Below, piece after piece: positions 45,242-57,080 of a DNA stretch of 64,000 bases (position 1 is its first letter; the number at the start of each line of letters is the position of its first letter). The position numbers and the translations under genes are program-made. The stretch is from assembly GCA_030686995.1 (NCBI GenBank), contig CM060695.1, positions 100,034,871 to 100,098,870 on the forward strand, in the 5' to 3' direction. Source of the stretch: Artemisia argyi (lineage: Eukaryota > Streptophyta > Magnoliopsida > Asterales > Asteraceae). A model generated the notes under the pieces. That model worked only from the letters and a program-made list of their open reading frames with translations, was not told the DNA's origin and did no database searches.

Positions 45242-47893
45242 AAGTTCTGTTTTAAGTTTCTCTCTCATTTTCCAAATTCAAGTTTTATTTAAAATTCTCA
45301 AGTAATGATTTAAGTTTAATAGTGATCTATGGTTGATTGTATACTCATATAAGCTCAAACAAAAGACTTTTAGAAGCTTGACAAGCTTCTATTGCAATCA
45401 GTGACTCAGTTTCAATAAATACTCAAAAAAATAAGAAAAATCAAAATAAAATAAAAAATATGGACAAAGGTTGAAGAAGCTTGAAGTATGGTTGATTTTG
45501 GATTGCTGTGGGTATTAGTGGTTTGTGGAAACCAATAGGAGTGGTACATAGTTCATGGTTCATTGGGTTTGACAGGAAAACACTTTGTAAGCAATTTACT
45601 CAATTTTTGCATAATCACTGTAGCTTGCTTATTAGCTTACTTTCTTGTGTTTCTAGGCTTATTTGGTATTACTTAGTCTATCTATTGCTTAAAATTGGGT
45701 AGTTGTTCCTTGGATTTGCTTGTTGCTCAACTTACCTAGTTGACTGTCATTTTAGTCTTTTTAGTAATTCTAAGTGTTTGTAGTTTATACCCGTGTTTTT
45801 TAGTTTATAATAACTTATTAGAACATAACAAGTCAGTAGGTAGTGTTTTCTTAGGTTTGAATCTCATTTTGTTTCACAAATCTTCAAAAGTCAGTTGGAT
45901 TAGGGGTGTTTGGCATAAGCTTTTTAAGAGGCTCAGAGGGATCTTGGTTATTGTTAATTGCTGCATCAACTCAGTTTAGGTCATTAGAAGTTAGTTAGGT
46001 CACAAAAATTGGGCCTCCTACATCAAATAGTCAACATCACAAAAAACTCACCCACACAGTTAACTGTGTGGGATTTGGACTTCAAAAAGTGTTTATATTG
46101 GGTTAAAAGTTGTTGATTTGCATTAGTTTAACCTTATCTAGGATTATCATTGTATTTTTAGTCATTAAATTGAGATTAAAGTTCATAATAGTCAACATAA
46201 CTCATTTTCTTAAAAAGTCAAAAGTTGCATTGTGGAGAAATATCAAATATGGCATGAATTTTCCTGATTTTTGTGTTTGATTTTAGACTTTGAAACTTGT
46301 TGGGTGCATAATCTATCAGCTAAACTTGAGATTTCCATAATTGTTATAATTTTGTGAATTTTATTTGTGAACCTTTTTACCCCTCAAAGTTACCTGCAGG
46401 GCAAGGCCCTGCCCTGTGCATCAGACCACCAGTTACCACCACCACTTTGGTGGCTCATTGTGGCCACCTCAGTGGGTCCCACTGACCCATTTTGGGTTCA
46501 TTCAACCCCCCTCCTAGCAGGCTTCAAGGTTTGACCAAAATATTGACCTTAATCACTGTGGACCCCACTTGAAACCACCTCAAAAGGTTGTCCCATTTCT
46601 GTCTCAGTTTCCAAAATAAGCAAGTGCTTATTCAAGCCTCTTGGCTTATTCAGTTGTCTTATTTGAGTGAATCCTGCTTAACTTTGTCCAAATAACTCAG
46701 TTGAACCAGTTTCCACCATTGTGGACCCCACACAAGCTCATTTGAGCTTAATCTCTCCTTTGGTCAAAGAAAGTCAACTACTTAAGCTAATAAGCACTCA
46801 AATGCTTATTTTCTGAGTTCTGGTGAAAGTGTGTTTGTAAAAGTTTTTAGTTTTTAGTAATAAATTAGTTTGGAAAAAGAAAAAACTCAAAAAACCAAAT
46901 TTAATTTTAGTGATAGCTTCTATTTAATAGAAATTATCTTTTTAATTTTCTTTTTAGCTTATTTATAAGCACTTTAGCATTTTATATTTTTATAAATCTC
47001 TTTTATATTAAAGTAATTTTATAAATTTTTCCAGATTTTTCTTTTGTCTTTTAGTGGTTTTTAGAATTAATTTTAGTTTAATTAATTATTAATTAATATT
47101 AAATAATTAAATAGCATAATTAGATTTTATTAAGTAACACCTAGTTTTTATAATTTTTCTAGCTTTTATATAAGTTAAAACATTTTTATAAATTTTTATA
47201 GAATTTTTACTGTTCATTTTCTATTTTTTATAATATAATTAGTTTAATTGGTATTTAATTAATAATTAGAATAATAATTAGTAAATTAGTTTAAAAATAC
47301 ATAAAATCAACTTTTTATAATTTTTTTGATTCCTGTGATGGTTAATTAGATTTATAAAAATCTTCTTAATTATCTAAGTCTTTTTAGTAATTTGTAATAA
47401 TTTAAAGTAATATAATTAGTTAATAAATAGATAATTAGTAATTAATTAATAATTAATAATTAAATAGTGTAAAAATAATTTTTCTTTTTCTTAAAATTTT
47501 CTTTATTTATTAGGATTGTAAAAATAAAAATTTCACACTCATAGCCCTTTCTGTTCATCAGTTGTACTTTCTTTCACGTTCGTCAGTGTACGTTTTTTAT
47601 TAAAACGTACGTTTTTAAGTTTTAGATCACATCTTCTTAATCTTAATTCCCGTAATCAATCAAATAGCTTTCCTAAGCTATTTCTGTTAATAAATTCCAA
47701 ATAATTCTCATAACAACCCTTTTCTGTGAATAATCACCCGATCACAATCACGCTCAGATACAATTCACACCTCGTCGGGGTATAACGACCTGGTGATTTC
47801 CTATATTACCCGGAAGCATTGGTCTGGGGAGTTTGACCTTGTTGACCATATCCTTGGTCAATTTAGGTTGACTATTTAGCACCAATCAAATTT

Positions 47894-47911
47894 TGGCGCC
47901 GCTACCGGGGA
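47894..47911 (+). other. Primer binding site, Asp tRNA type
   Basis: TGGCGCCGCTACCGGGGA lies five bases after the LTR. It differs at a few positions from the exact complement of the plant tRNA-Asp 3' end (TGGCGCCGTTGCCGGGGA from recall). Confidence 0.87.
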
Positions 47912-48437
47912 GGTGTGCGCGTTTCTGCAGTGTCTTTTGAGATTAGTGTTATCTCACCATCATCACTGTACAAATACCACCACTTGTGTAAATTTTAAAT
48001 CAAAACACAAAAAAGTCATTAACACTTTTCCTAAAGTGTTAAAACACCAAAAAAATTAAAAACAACAAAACAGATCGTAACGTTTTCTGAATCGGTTTTC
48101 TTTTAAGGTGATTCTTAAGGAGAAACGATTTTAGATTACGAGACGATACCAAAAATATTGTCCAAAAGTTTTTCACCCATACACAAAACACAAAAACATC
48201 CGTCTTTTCTTGCGAATAATAATCATACATAAAAACTAACCGTCGCAAACCAAGACAGAACACCTACCAACTGGGGGTGTGAACATAATAAGTTCCCAAA
48301 CCTAAGATTTAAAACTTGCCTTTGTATCCCTGTGAGTGGTGTACCTTTCTTAAAGAAGCCACTTACTTGTGATTATTGGTTTAAGTTCTCTGTGGATTTG
48401 CCTCGATTTTGTTTTGATTGGTTTTTATCCCTAGTGC
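47912..48437 (+). other. Untranslated leader of Athila-R
   Basis: About 0.5 kb between the primer site and the gag start. No gene is visible. A minus-strand frame at 48039-48263 is a chance opening. Confidence 0.7.
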
Positions 48438-49769
48438 ATGCGCACTCGTTCTTCAAGGTCCACTAGCCCATTACGTGAGCTTGTCCGGAAACCTCGAAGA
48501 CCTCGTAGACGTTCTGCACCAACAGTCGGATCTGAGATCCTTACTATTGTCACACCCACTGTCACCATGGCGGAAGACCGCCCCATGTGTGAGCTTCTCC
48601 AAGCACCCATCGAGGGTTACGGAGATGGCATTGTTGTTCCAGCCATCGTGGCTGATAATTTTGAGCTCAAAACCGGGTTACTCAATCTTGTAACCTCAAG
48701 TCAATTCTACGGTTTTGAGATGGACGATCCTCATGCTCACATTCGATGGTTCAATAAAATCACTTCGACCATCAAGTACAAGAATGTCCCTTGTGAAGCA
48801 ATAAAACTTCTTCTCTTCCCATTCTCACTGGAGGGACAAGCCCGGATTTGGCTTCAAAAACAACCTCCTAGATCTATTGAGACATGGGAAGATCTTGTTA
48901 AAAAATTTGTGAATGAATTCTTCCCACCTTCCAAGACCACGAGTCTTAAGAACGAAATCACCAAGTTCACTCAGAAATATGATGAATCGTTTGGTGAAGC
49001 GTGGGATCGTTTCAAACAATTACTTCGCAAGTGTCCACATCATGGTTTCTCAGAGTTGATGCAACTCGATACTTTCTACAATGGCGTGAGCCAAGCTGAT
49101 CAGGATTCTCTCAATGCCTCCGCGGGAGGTAATTTCTTGAGTAGAACCACAAAAGAAGCTTTACAGATCATAGAAAACAAGTCCAAGGTCCGCTCTACAC
49201 GAAGCAAACCGATTGTTTCTCAAATCAATGCGGGTCCTTCTACTTCATCTTCTGTGGGTCAATCTAGCATGGATGCTAAGCTTGACAAGCTCACTGAAGC
49301 GATCCAAGCTTTGGTTCTCGCCCAAACAAAGAAAGTTTCATTTCCACAACATCCTCCCCCTGCTGAGGTTAAAAAAGTGGAAGTCTGTGTGACTTGTGGT
49401 GGGCCGCATGCCTACTACAATTGCACAGCTACTGATGGTACTCCATATGAAGCTCATGCTGTTGTCGGGTCCCAAAATCAAGGAGGCAATCAATACCGCC
49501 CTCCTATGGACCCGAACTATCGTCCTCACCATTATCCTGGACCTCCCGGTTTTAATCAAAACCAAAATGTGCAAAACTGTGGCCAAAATCAAAATAGAGT
49601 GAACCAAGGTTATCAAAACCAAGGTAACTTCAATCAAGGTCACGGTTTCCAAAATCAAAACCAAGGTTTCCAAAATCAAGGTTTCCAACACCAAAATCAA
49701 GGAAACTTTAACCGGAACCAAGGTCAGGGTAATTTCAATCCCGGGAACTTTCATGGAAACAATCACTAG
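48438..49769 (+). pseudogene. Athila-R gag
   Basis: A frame of 443 residues starting MRTRSSRSTSPLRELVRKPR, a basic N-terminus. The retrotransposon capsid domain spans about residues 100-210 (LLLFPFSLEGQARIWL, TWEDLVKKFVNEFFPP, ESFGEAWDRFKQLLRKCP). A CCHC-type zinc knuckle with shortened spacing, CVTCGGPHAYYNC, lies near residue 312. A tail rich in asparagine and glutamine with QNQGNF repeats follows. The start is the first ATG after the leader, with a basic N-terminus as usual for the family. The frame ends at a TAG directly before a 1.94 kb insertion; the same frame continues beyond it with the same NQGNF repeats, so the protein is broken rather than naturally terminated. Confidence 0.92.
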
Positions 49770-49783
49770 AATCAAGGGAATTT
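49770..49783. other. 14-base target duplication (left copy)
   Basis: AATCAAGGGAATTT occurs here and at 51720-51733. If the intervening DNA and one copy are removed, the glutamine-rich gag repeats become continuous. Confidence 0.92.
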
Positions 49784-51719
49784 ATTTTTTGGGTAATGGG
49801 GAGTAATCCTGCACCCGGTAAAATACATTAATCAAAAACGTTTAAGTACAATGGAAGAGAGTGAGTCTCTCATCGAAGTCCCTAAGGACACTACCACTAC
49901 CACTATATAAGAATGACATGCCATTCTTATAACTACCAGATTTAAATACAACTAACGATGACTAGTAATAAAAAATACAATACATCACAACTCAAATAAA
50001 ATTGAAGTCTTCTTAGTCATCCTAGCGATCCAGATCATAAACAAGCGAACTTCCAGCTTCAACAAATTGCGTCTTCTATTAGTATTATGCAAAGCATAAT
50101 CTAATAACCTAATACGAGTGCAATCCGTAGCAAATGAAATTGAAGCATAAACATGGTCTAAGCGACCCTAACTTCCAGTACATGATAACTTGAACCAAAT
50201 TAAACTTAACATGAAGAAACCGAAGCCAAGGTTCCCCGCCATCCAAGTGCTCATTCCAATACAAATCCATTTGCAGCTTCTATTAGTATTATGCATGAAG
50301 CATAATCTAATAACCAAATAAGAGTGCAATACGTAGCAAACAGGATTTGAAACATAACCAGGGTATAATCGACCCAAACATCCAGCATATCAATCGACCC
50401 ACTAAACGAAGAATTCTGCCCATAGACAAGGATCAAAAGATACTTGAAACTATAGCTACACTTTATCCATTAGTTACTACCAGAAAAGATATAAGAGTGA
50501 TATTCAAATCGACATGAAGCAAAGCAATCCATGTCATCATCAACTCGTAGCAGTAGGACAAGTGAACCAACAAACAAGGTTATAGAAAACCCTAAAACAA
50601 TGCAGCAAAACTGCAAACATCGATCCATGATACTCCCTTCCAAAAACATCCATGTAAAAATCAATAACAACAAGGAAGAGAACGACCATAGCACCATCAA
50701 CAGAATCCCTACCACCAAGTCTGAATATGCGGAGTACATGCATCATAACGAACAAGACGTGTGTAAAGTAAGGACTCAAAACACACCCATGTTCGATATA
50801 CACCAGCAGATCAGAAGTCGTCCTGTTGTATACCAACAATAGGGTTTACAGCTCTAAACATAACCATCCAAAAATCGATTGCCAGCAAGTCATAAAACAA
50901 AACCCTAAATAATAGGGTTTCATAAAATCCAGATCGAGCAAACTGCCAACAAAAGATGGATCGAGCAATAGGGTATACCAAACCCTAATATCCATAACCG
51001 CATCAATAACAGATCGAAGGAGATCCACCTATGATACAGCGAACACCAACAAGATAAACATCTCTCCCATAACCCACGTACACATTACTACCATCTGAAT
51101 AAGAACACGCAGCCAATAAACAAACCCTAATAAGGGTTACTTCACAGAATAACGTGCAACAGCAGCACCATGATGAGTAAAAATCAAAACCATAATAGGG
51201 TTTCATAAGCGTTAGCGAACAGCAAACATCAACCGTTCCTCAAATATATTATGATAGTCTTCATGAGGAATAAACACGAACCATAAACATGCCAAAAACC
51301 CTAAAAGAAAAACGATCATCCTAAAAACTAGGAAAATCGATTGCAGGATAAAACTTATAGGGTTTCGGCAGAATAAGTGCTCAAGTATATGATTTATACA
51401 AACATAACCGACCCTAGATGATAAGGGTATACCTTGAACACCACGACCAGCAATAAAATAATAAAAACCGATAAAGATCTTGATCCTACCAGCCGCCATA
51501 ATATATGGAGATTTCATGAGATATTTATATAGTAGTAGCCGCCTCTTCCGTAAACAAAAGCATCCCAAACAACGTATTGCATACCCAAATAACGAATTAA
51601 AGGGTAGAGAGGACGTGTAGGGGAGGTTTTGATGGCCGGAAATCAAGGGGAAGGGCGGCCGGAAATCTCCATAGGGAGAGAGAGAATTAGGGTTTTTTAC
51701 GTTGTTCGTCAAAAATTAT
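49784..51719 (-). mobile_element. Unclassified retroposon-like insertion in gag
   Basis: This 1936-base segment is bounded by a 14-base duplication, a length typical of target-primed retroposition (LINE, SINE or retrocopy) and too long for an LTR element. On the minus strand it begins like a plant transcript leader (AACCCTAATTCTCTCTCTCC near 51697) and ends with CCATTACCCAAAAAAT, a possible short A-tail. Internally it has near-duplicate blocks (TCTATTAGTATTATGCA near 50073 and 50279) and many AGGGTTT words. No LINE enzyme or tRNA-like box is visible. The longest frame, 51212-51712 minus, has a hydrophobic C-terminal half and no recognisable family. Confidence 0.72.
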
Positions 51720-53078
51720 AATCAAGGGAATTTCCATCATCAAAACCAAGGAAATTTCAACCAAGGTGCCAATCCGAACAATCGAGCTCAAAATCTTCCT
51801 AATCCGAATCAAGCCATTGTTCCAACCGGGCCTTCATCTGATGAGTTGTTAAAGCAATTCATGAAGTCCCAAGAAGAGTTGAACAAGTTGCTGGTCAGCC
51901 AGATTTCTGATATCAAGAAGTCTTTAAATGATCGACCGGGCTCAGGTACTACTTTACCGAGCAACACGATCGCTAACCCGAGGGGCGATGCTAAGGCGAT
52001 CACAACACGAAGTGGTGCTTCATATGATGAACCCGCGATTCCTACTACCTCTTCTTCCTCTCCTCCAAAGGTAGTGGATCGTGAACCTGAGGTAACAAAG
52101 GACAAGGTGCAAACTCCTAGCCCACGAAGTACCGCACACGTCCAACCTCAGATTATCCCTGAAACCAGATGTAAGCCTGGAGTTGTCTTTGAACCACCAG
52201 AAACTCCAGTGGACAACTCTAAATCCAAAACTTCTATTCCTTATCCATCACGTCTCAATGAACAAAAGCTCTACGAAAAGGCTAGTCACCAAATGGATAA
52301 ATTTTTCCAAATCTTCCAAGATTTGCACTTTGACATTAGCTTCGCGGACGCTATTCTCTTGATGCCCAAGATTGCATCAACAATCAAGAATCTGTTAAGT
52401 AATAAGGAAAAACTTTTTGAGATGGCAAGAACTCCTCTGAAAGAGCACTGCTCAGCAATTCTCTTGAAAAAGCTACCTGAAAAGCTTGGAGACCCTGGGA
52501 AATTTCTCATTCCTTGTACTTTCCCGGGTATGGTTGAATGCTTCGCCTTAGCCGATCTAGGTGCTAGCATTAAACTGATGCCATATTCTGTGTGGAAGAA
52601 ACTCTCTCTTCCCGAACTCACTCCCACGTGCATGACTTTAGAGCTTGCCGATCGTTCGATTTCTCGTCCTCTTGGCATTTCCGAGGACGTATTCGTTAAA
52701 GTGGGAAAGTTCCATTTTCTGGCAGATTTTGTGATTGTTGACTTTGATGCCGATTCTAGGGTCCCTCTCATTCTTGGGAGGGGATTCCTTAGAACTGGGC
52801 GCTCTCTTATCGATGTATTTGAGCATGAGATCACATTACGTGTTGGAACGGAAGCCATTACCTTCAACCTAAATCAAACTTCGAGATACTCCTCCAATTA
52901 TGACTGTAAATCGGTGAACCAAATAGATGTCATCGATGTTGCTGCTGAGGAGTATGCTCAAGAGATTTTAGGTTTCATTGATGATTCTTCGAGTGAAAAC
53001 CTCACTCATTCTTCTCATCCCATCATTGCATTTTCTTCTCCTTCCCTCACTCCGTTTGAGGGAAGTGACTTCATCTAG
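51720..53078 (+). pseudogene. Athila-R gag end and protease
   Basis: The gag-pol reading resumes after the insertion, so the first residues of the open frame (from 51702) come from the inserted DNA. It contains the gag tail (NQGNFNQG), a serine-threonine-rich linker, the conserved segment QMDKFFQIFQDLHFDISF, and the aspartic protease with active site ADLGASIKLMP (near 52550-52582) and the LGRGFLRTGRSLIDVFE block. The frame stops at an in-frame TAG (53076-53078), after which the same frame continues to reverse transcriptase. Athila-L has a coding triplet at the corresponding place. Confidence 0.9.
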
Positions 53079-54494
53079 GAAGAAATTGAGGCCTTTCTCA
53101 AAAGTGATTCGATTCCCGATGGAATCGATAACCAAGAGATTGACCCCGAGAGGGATATTCTCCTGCTAGAGAAGTTATTAAACGAAGATCCCTCTCCTCT
53201 TCCTGTTCTACCACAAACGCTTCATAAGGAGGAAGTCAAAAATGTTGAGAAAACTGATGACTTTCCCGAGGTTGAACTTAAGGAGTTGCCGCCTCATCTT
53301 GAATATGCATTTCTGGAGGGTGATGATAAATTGTCCGTCATAATTGCTAAAGACTTAAGTGTTGAGGAAAAGGCTGCTCTCATAAAGGTATTGAAGTCAC
53401 ATAAACAAGCAATTGCTTGGCGACTCTCCGACATCAAGGGCATTGACCCTGAATTTTGTACTCACAAGATTTTAATGGAGGACGACTTCAAACCTGCAGT
53501 CCAACAACAAAGAAGGGTGAATCCAAAAATTCACGAGGTTATCAAACAAGAGATTTTAAAACTTCTTGATGCCGGATTGATTTACCCTATCTCGGACAGT
53601 CCTTGGGTTAGCCCGATTCATTGTGTTCCAAAAAAGGGTGGCATTACTGTTGTCACAAACGAGGAAAATGAGTTGATTCCAACTCGGTTGGTTACGGGTT
53701 GGCGTGTCTGCATTGACTATCGCAAGTTAAATGACGCCACCCGTAAAGATCATTTTCCTCTGCCCTTTATGGATCAGATGCTCGAGAGATTAGCGGGGAA
53801 TGAGTACTATTGCTTCCTCGATGGTTTCTTGGGTTACTTTCAGATTCCCATTGATCCGCAAGATCAGGAAAAGACCACTTTTACGTGCCCCTATGGAACT
53901 TTTGCGTATAAACGTATGTCATTTGGCTTATGTAATGCTCCGGGCACGTTTCAAAGATGTATGATGGCCATATTTTCCGACATGATCGGGAAAATTATGG
54001 AGGTCTTTATGGACGATTTTTCGGTCATTGGGGATTCGTTCCAATCATGTCTCTCCCATTTGGACAGCATGCTAAAACGTTGTGAAGATACAAAGTTATG
54101 TCTAAATTGGGAGAATAGTCACTTTATGGTCAAAGAGGGCATTGTCCTCGACCATAAAATTTCAAAGAACGGGATTGAGGTTGACAGAGCCAAAGTGGAC
54201 GTCATTGCTAAATTACGTCATCCCACAACCGTAAAAGGTGTTAGGAGCTTTTTGGGTCATGCCGGTTTCTATCGTAGGTTTATTCAAGATTTTTCTAAAA
54301 TCGCCCGACCTATGACCCATCTCCTCGAAAAGGAGGCTCCTTTTATCTTCTCCCCCAAGTGCATCGAAGCTTTTGAAACATTAAAGAAAAGGCTTACCGA
54401 GGCACCGATTCTTGTTGCCCCCGATTGGGACTTGCCCTTTGAGCTCATGTGTGATGCTAGTGATTATGCGATAGGGGCAGTCTTGGGGCAATGA
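53079..54494 (+). pseudogene. Athila-R reverse transcriptase
   Basis: This open stretch continues the gag-pol frame. After a short acidic linker (EKLLNEDPSP, KNVEKTDDFPE) comes the segment PPHLEYAFLEGDDK and the full reverse transcriptase domain: WVSPIHCVPKKGG, GWRVCIDYRKLN, FGLCNAPGTFQRC and the catalytic FMDD (about 54006-54017). RNase H then begins (CDASDYAIGAVLG). It ends in an in-frame TGA at 54492-54494, inside RNase H, after which the same frame continues. There is no natural start codon: expression would be as part of a polyprotein. Confidence 0.93.
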
Positions 54495-56186
54495 AAAACA
54501 AAACATTTTCAGCCTATACACTATGCCAGTAAAACTATGACCGAGGCTCAAAGTCATTACACCACCACTGAAAAAGAATTATTAGCTGTGGTGTATGCTT
54601 TCGAAAAATTCCGGCCATACTTGATATTGACCAAGAGCATAGTGTATACGGATCATTCGGCTTTGAAGTACCTCTTTGCAAAACAAGATGCAAAGCCGAG
54701 ACTCCGCCGTTGGGTTCTCCTCCTGCAAAAATTTGATATCATTATTCGTGATAAAAAAGGAGCTGAGAACCTAGCTGTTGATCATCTCTCTCGTCTTGAA
54801 AACCCTCACCAAGATGCTTTTGAGAAAAAGGAAATAAACGAAACATTTCCTCTCGAAACCCTCAATGCGGTTTCATTTCGTGGAGACTCGATTACTCCAT
54901 GGTTTTCCGACTTTGCAAACTACCTTGCGGGTAACTTTATTGTGAAAGGGATGTCGTCCCAACAAAAAAATAAATTCTTCAAGGATGTCAAACATTATTT
55001 CTGGGACGACCCTTATCTTTTCAAAATTTGCGCGGATCAAGTCATCCGGCGGTGTGTGTATGGTCAGGAAGCCACTGAAATTTTAAAGGCTTGCCATGCT
55101 GGTCCCACGGGGGGCCACCACAATCCCAACTACACCGCCAAAAAGGTGTTTGATTCCGGCTTTTATTGGCCCACAATCTACAAGGATGCCCAAGAATTAG
55201 TCAAATCCTGTGACGCTTGTCAACGTCACGGGAACATTTCACAAAAGAACGAAATGCCTCAAAATGCAATTCAAGTTTGTGAAATCTTTGACATCTGGGC
55301 CATCGACTTTATGGGGCCATTTCCGTCTTCTCATGGCAACAAATACATACTCGTGGCTGTTGACTATTTGTCAAAATGGGTTGAAGCGAAAGCTTTACCC
55401 ACAAATGATGCCCGAGTAGTTGTGAAATTTTTGAAAGCTCTTTTTGCCCGATTCGGAACTCCACGTGCTATTATTAGTGATCGTGGTACGCACTTCTGTA
55501 ATGACAAATTCGAAAAAGTCATGCAAAAGTACGGTGTAACTCACCGTCTTTCTACCGCGTACCACCCTCAAACAAGTGGACAAGTCGAAGTTTCCAATCG
55601 GGGCATTAAAAGAATTTTAGAAAGAACCGTAGGTGAAAATCGTGCATCGTGGTCGGATAAATTAGATGATGAACTTTGGGCTTTCCGTACGGCTTACAAA
55701 ACACCCATTGGGTGTACGCCTTACAAACTTGTGTACGGGAAAGCGTGCCATCTTCCGATCGAGCTTGAGCACAAAGCCTATTGGGCTCTCAAGCATGCCA
55801 ATTTTGACCTCAAAACAGCGGGTGATCATAGAAAAGTTCAACTGAATGAATTAAACAAACTTCGTGATCAAGCTTACGAGAACTCTTTGATCTACAAAGA
55901 AAAGACAAAGAAGATTCATGACTCCAAAATCAAGAACCGCGTTTTCAACGTTGGTGATCGAGTCCTTCTTTTCAACTCTAGACTCAAGATCTTCTCGGGA
56001 AAGCTCAAAACCCGATGGACTGGTCCATTCACTATCGCTAAGGTTTACCCTTATGGCACCGTCGAATTATCTCAAAATGACGGTCCAAATTTCAAAGTGA
56101 ATGGACATCGTTTAAAGCATTACTTTGGAGAGGACATACCATCCATGGTTGTCCCGGATCTCCAAACTTTCCCCAAGGACAATTGA
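54495..56186 (+). pseudogene. Athila-R RNase H and integrase
   Basis: The last part of the polyprotein. RNase H residues continue with [12 protein letters not shown] (glutamate), VYTDHSAL (aspartate) and AVDHLSR. The integrase zinc site is complete: H in [12 protein letters not shown] and the pair CDACQ. The catalytic core has [16 protein letters not shown] and SGQVEVSN (D, D, E at residues 257, 315 and 351 counted from the methionine at 54537). A C-terminal domain with [23 protein letters not shown] follows, ending [11 protein letters not shown]. All recognisable catalytic residues are present, so this half could be functional if it were translated. No envelope-like gene follows. Confidence 0.93.
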
Positions 56187-57070
56187 ATTCGGGGATCGAG
56201 TCAAGCTAGCGACTCGATGAAAAAAAACAATAGCACAATACGGGTTTTCACCCGTATCTCTGATTTCTTTCTACTTTCTACCACCTAGTGTGGGGGAATG
56301 GCCAACCCCTCGCTGTTTGAAAAATGTATATATGTATATAAGTTCCAAAAAAAAATAAAAAATAAAAAAAAAGAGTGTGTATATATATAGAAATAAAGTG
56401 AAATATGGTATTTCCACAGTTAGATTCGAATATTGGCTTGTTCCGTTCAAAGAGTCGGCATAATAGCCGAGACTTTGAATATTGAGGACAATATTCATTT
56501 CTAAGTGTGGGGGGGAAATTCTAGCAAATTAATTCAAAATATATCTTCTAGTACCCCCGTTTTTGGCCAAAATTTTCAAAATTTTTTCACTTTATTTCAA
56601 AACTTTTTGTGGTAATCAGTCCGCCATGTCTAACCGAAAAAGGGATTGGCTAATCCAGAAGCAAACGGCTCTTGGTAAAGATATCTCAAATCCGTTGACG
56701 GCTTGCAATTTGCCCAAAATTGTATGGTAAATCAACTCGCCATATCCCAAAAAGTGAATGAGTTGGCTAGCCCGCAAGATTATGGCTTGTGGTAAAGGCA
56801 GTGGAAAAACCATAATTGGTAATCAGCTCACCAAGATGTTGACTGTGTCTATCAAGAGTTGGCTAGTCCAGGAGCAAACGGCTCTTGGTAAAGACTAATC
56901 AAAACCGTTGAAAGCTGGTGGTTTGCTAAAAATCACATGGTTATCAAGTGGACCATAGTTCTTATTTGAATCGAAACATTTGGCTACTCCAGAAGTGATG
57001 GCTTTTGGTAAAGAGTTTTCAAATCCATCAAGTTTTCTAAAAAGATTGCTAGGGACTAGCAATAGTTTAG
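56187..57070 (+). other. 3' noncoding region of Athila-R
   Basis: No gene is visible. It holds an A-rich tract (56346-56372), a G-run (about 56507-56516), four degenerate repeats and then the purine tract, in the same order as in Athila-L. Confidence 0.85.
56625..57040 (+). repeat. Four degenerate ~117-base repeats
   Basis: The cores GGCTAATCCAGAAGCAAACG, with CTCTTGG or close variants, lie near 56647, 56765, 56863 and 56981, spaced about 118, 98 and 118. They match the repeats at 1305-1700 and 24314-24546 on the element sense strand. Confidence 0.85.
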
Positions 57071-57080
57071 TGTGGGGGAT
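57071..57080 (+). other. Polypurine tract of Athila-R
   Basis: TGTGGGGGAT lies directly before the 3' LTR start TGATGAG. The G-run is the usual plus-strand primer position, although one T follows it. Confidence 0.7.

Larger units (their letters stand above)
44160..47888 (+). repeat. 5' LTR of Athila-R
   Basis: It begins TCATGAGTGCTC (TGATGAG in the 3' copy, so one base of the TG end changed) and ends CCAATCA, four to five bases before the primer site. It contains the TATA box and poly(A) signal that the 3' LTR lacks, and a very AT-rich part between 46850 and 47500. The frames inside (for example 44644-44949) are noncoding. Confidence 0.92.
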
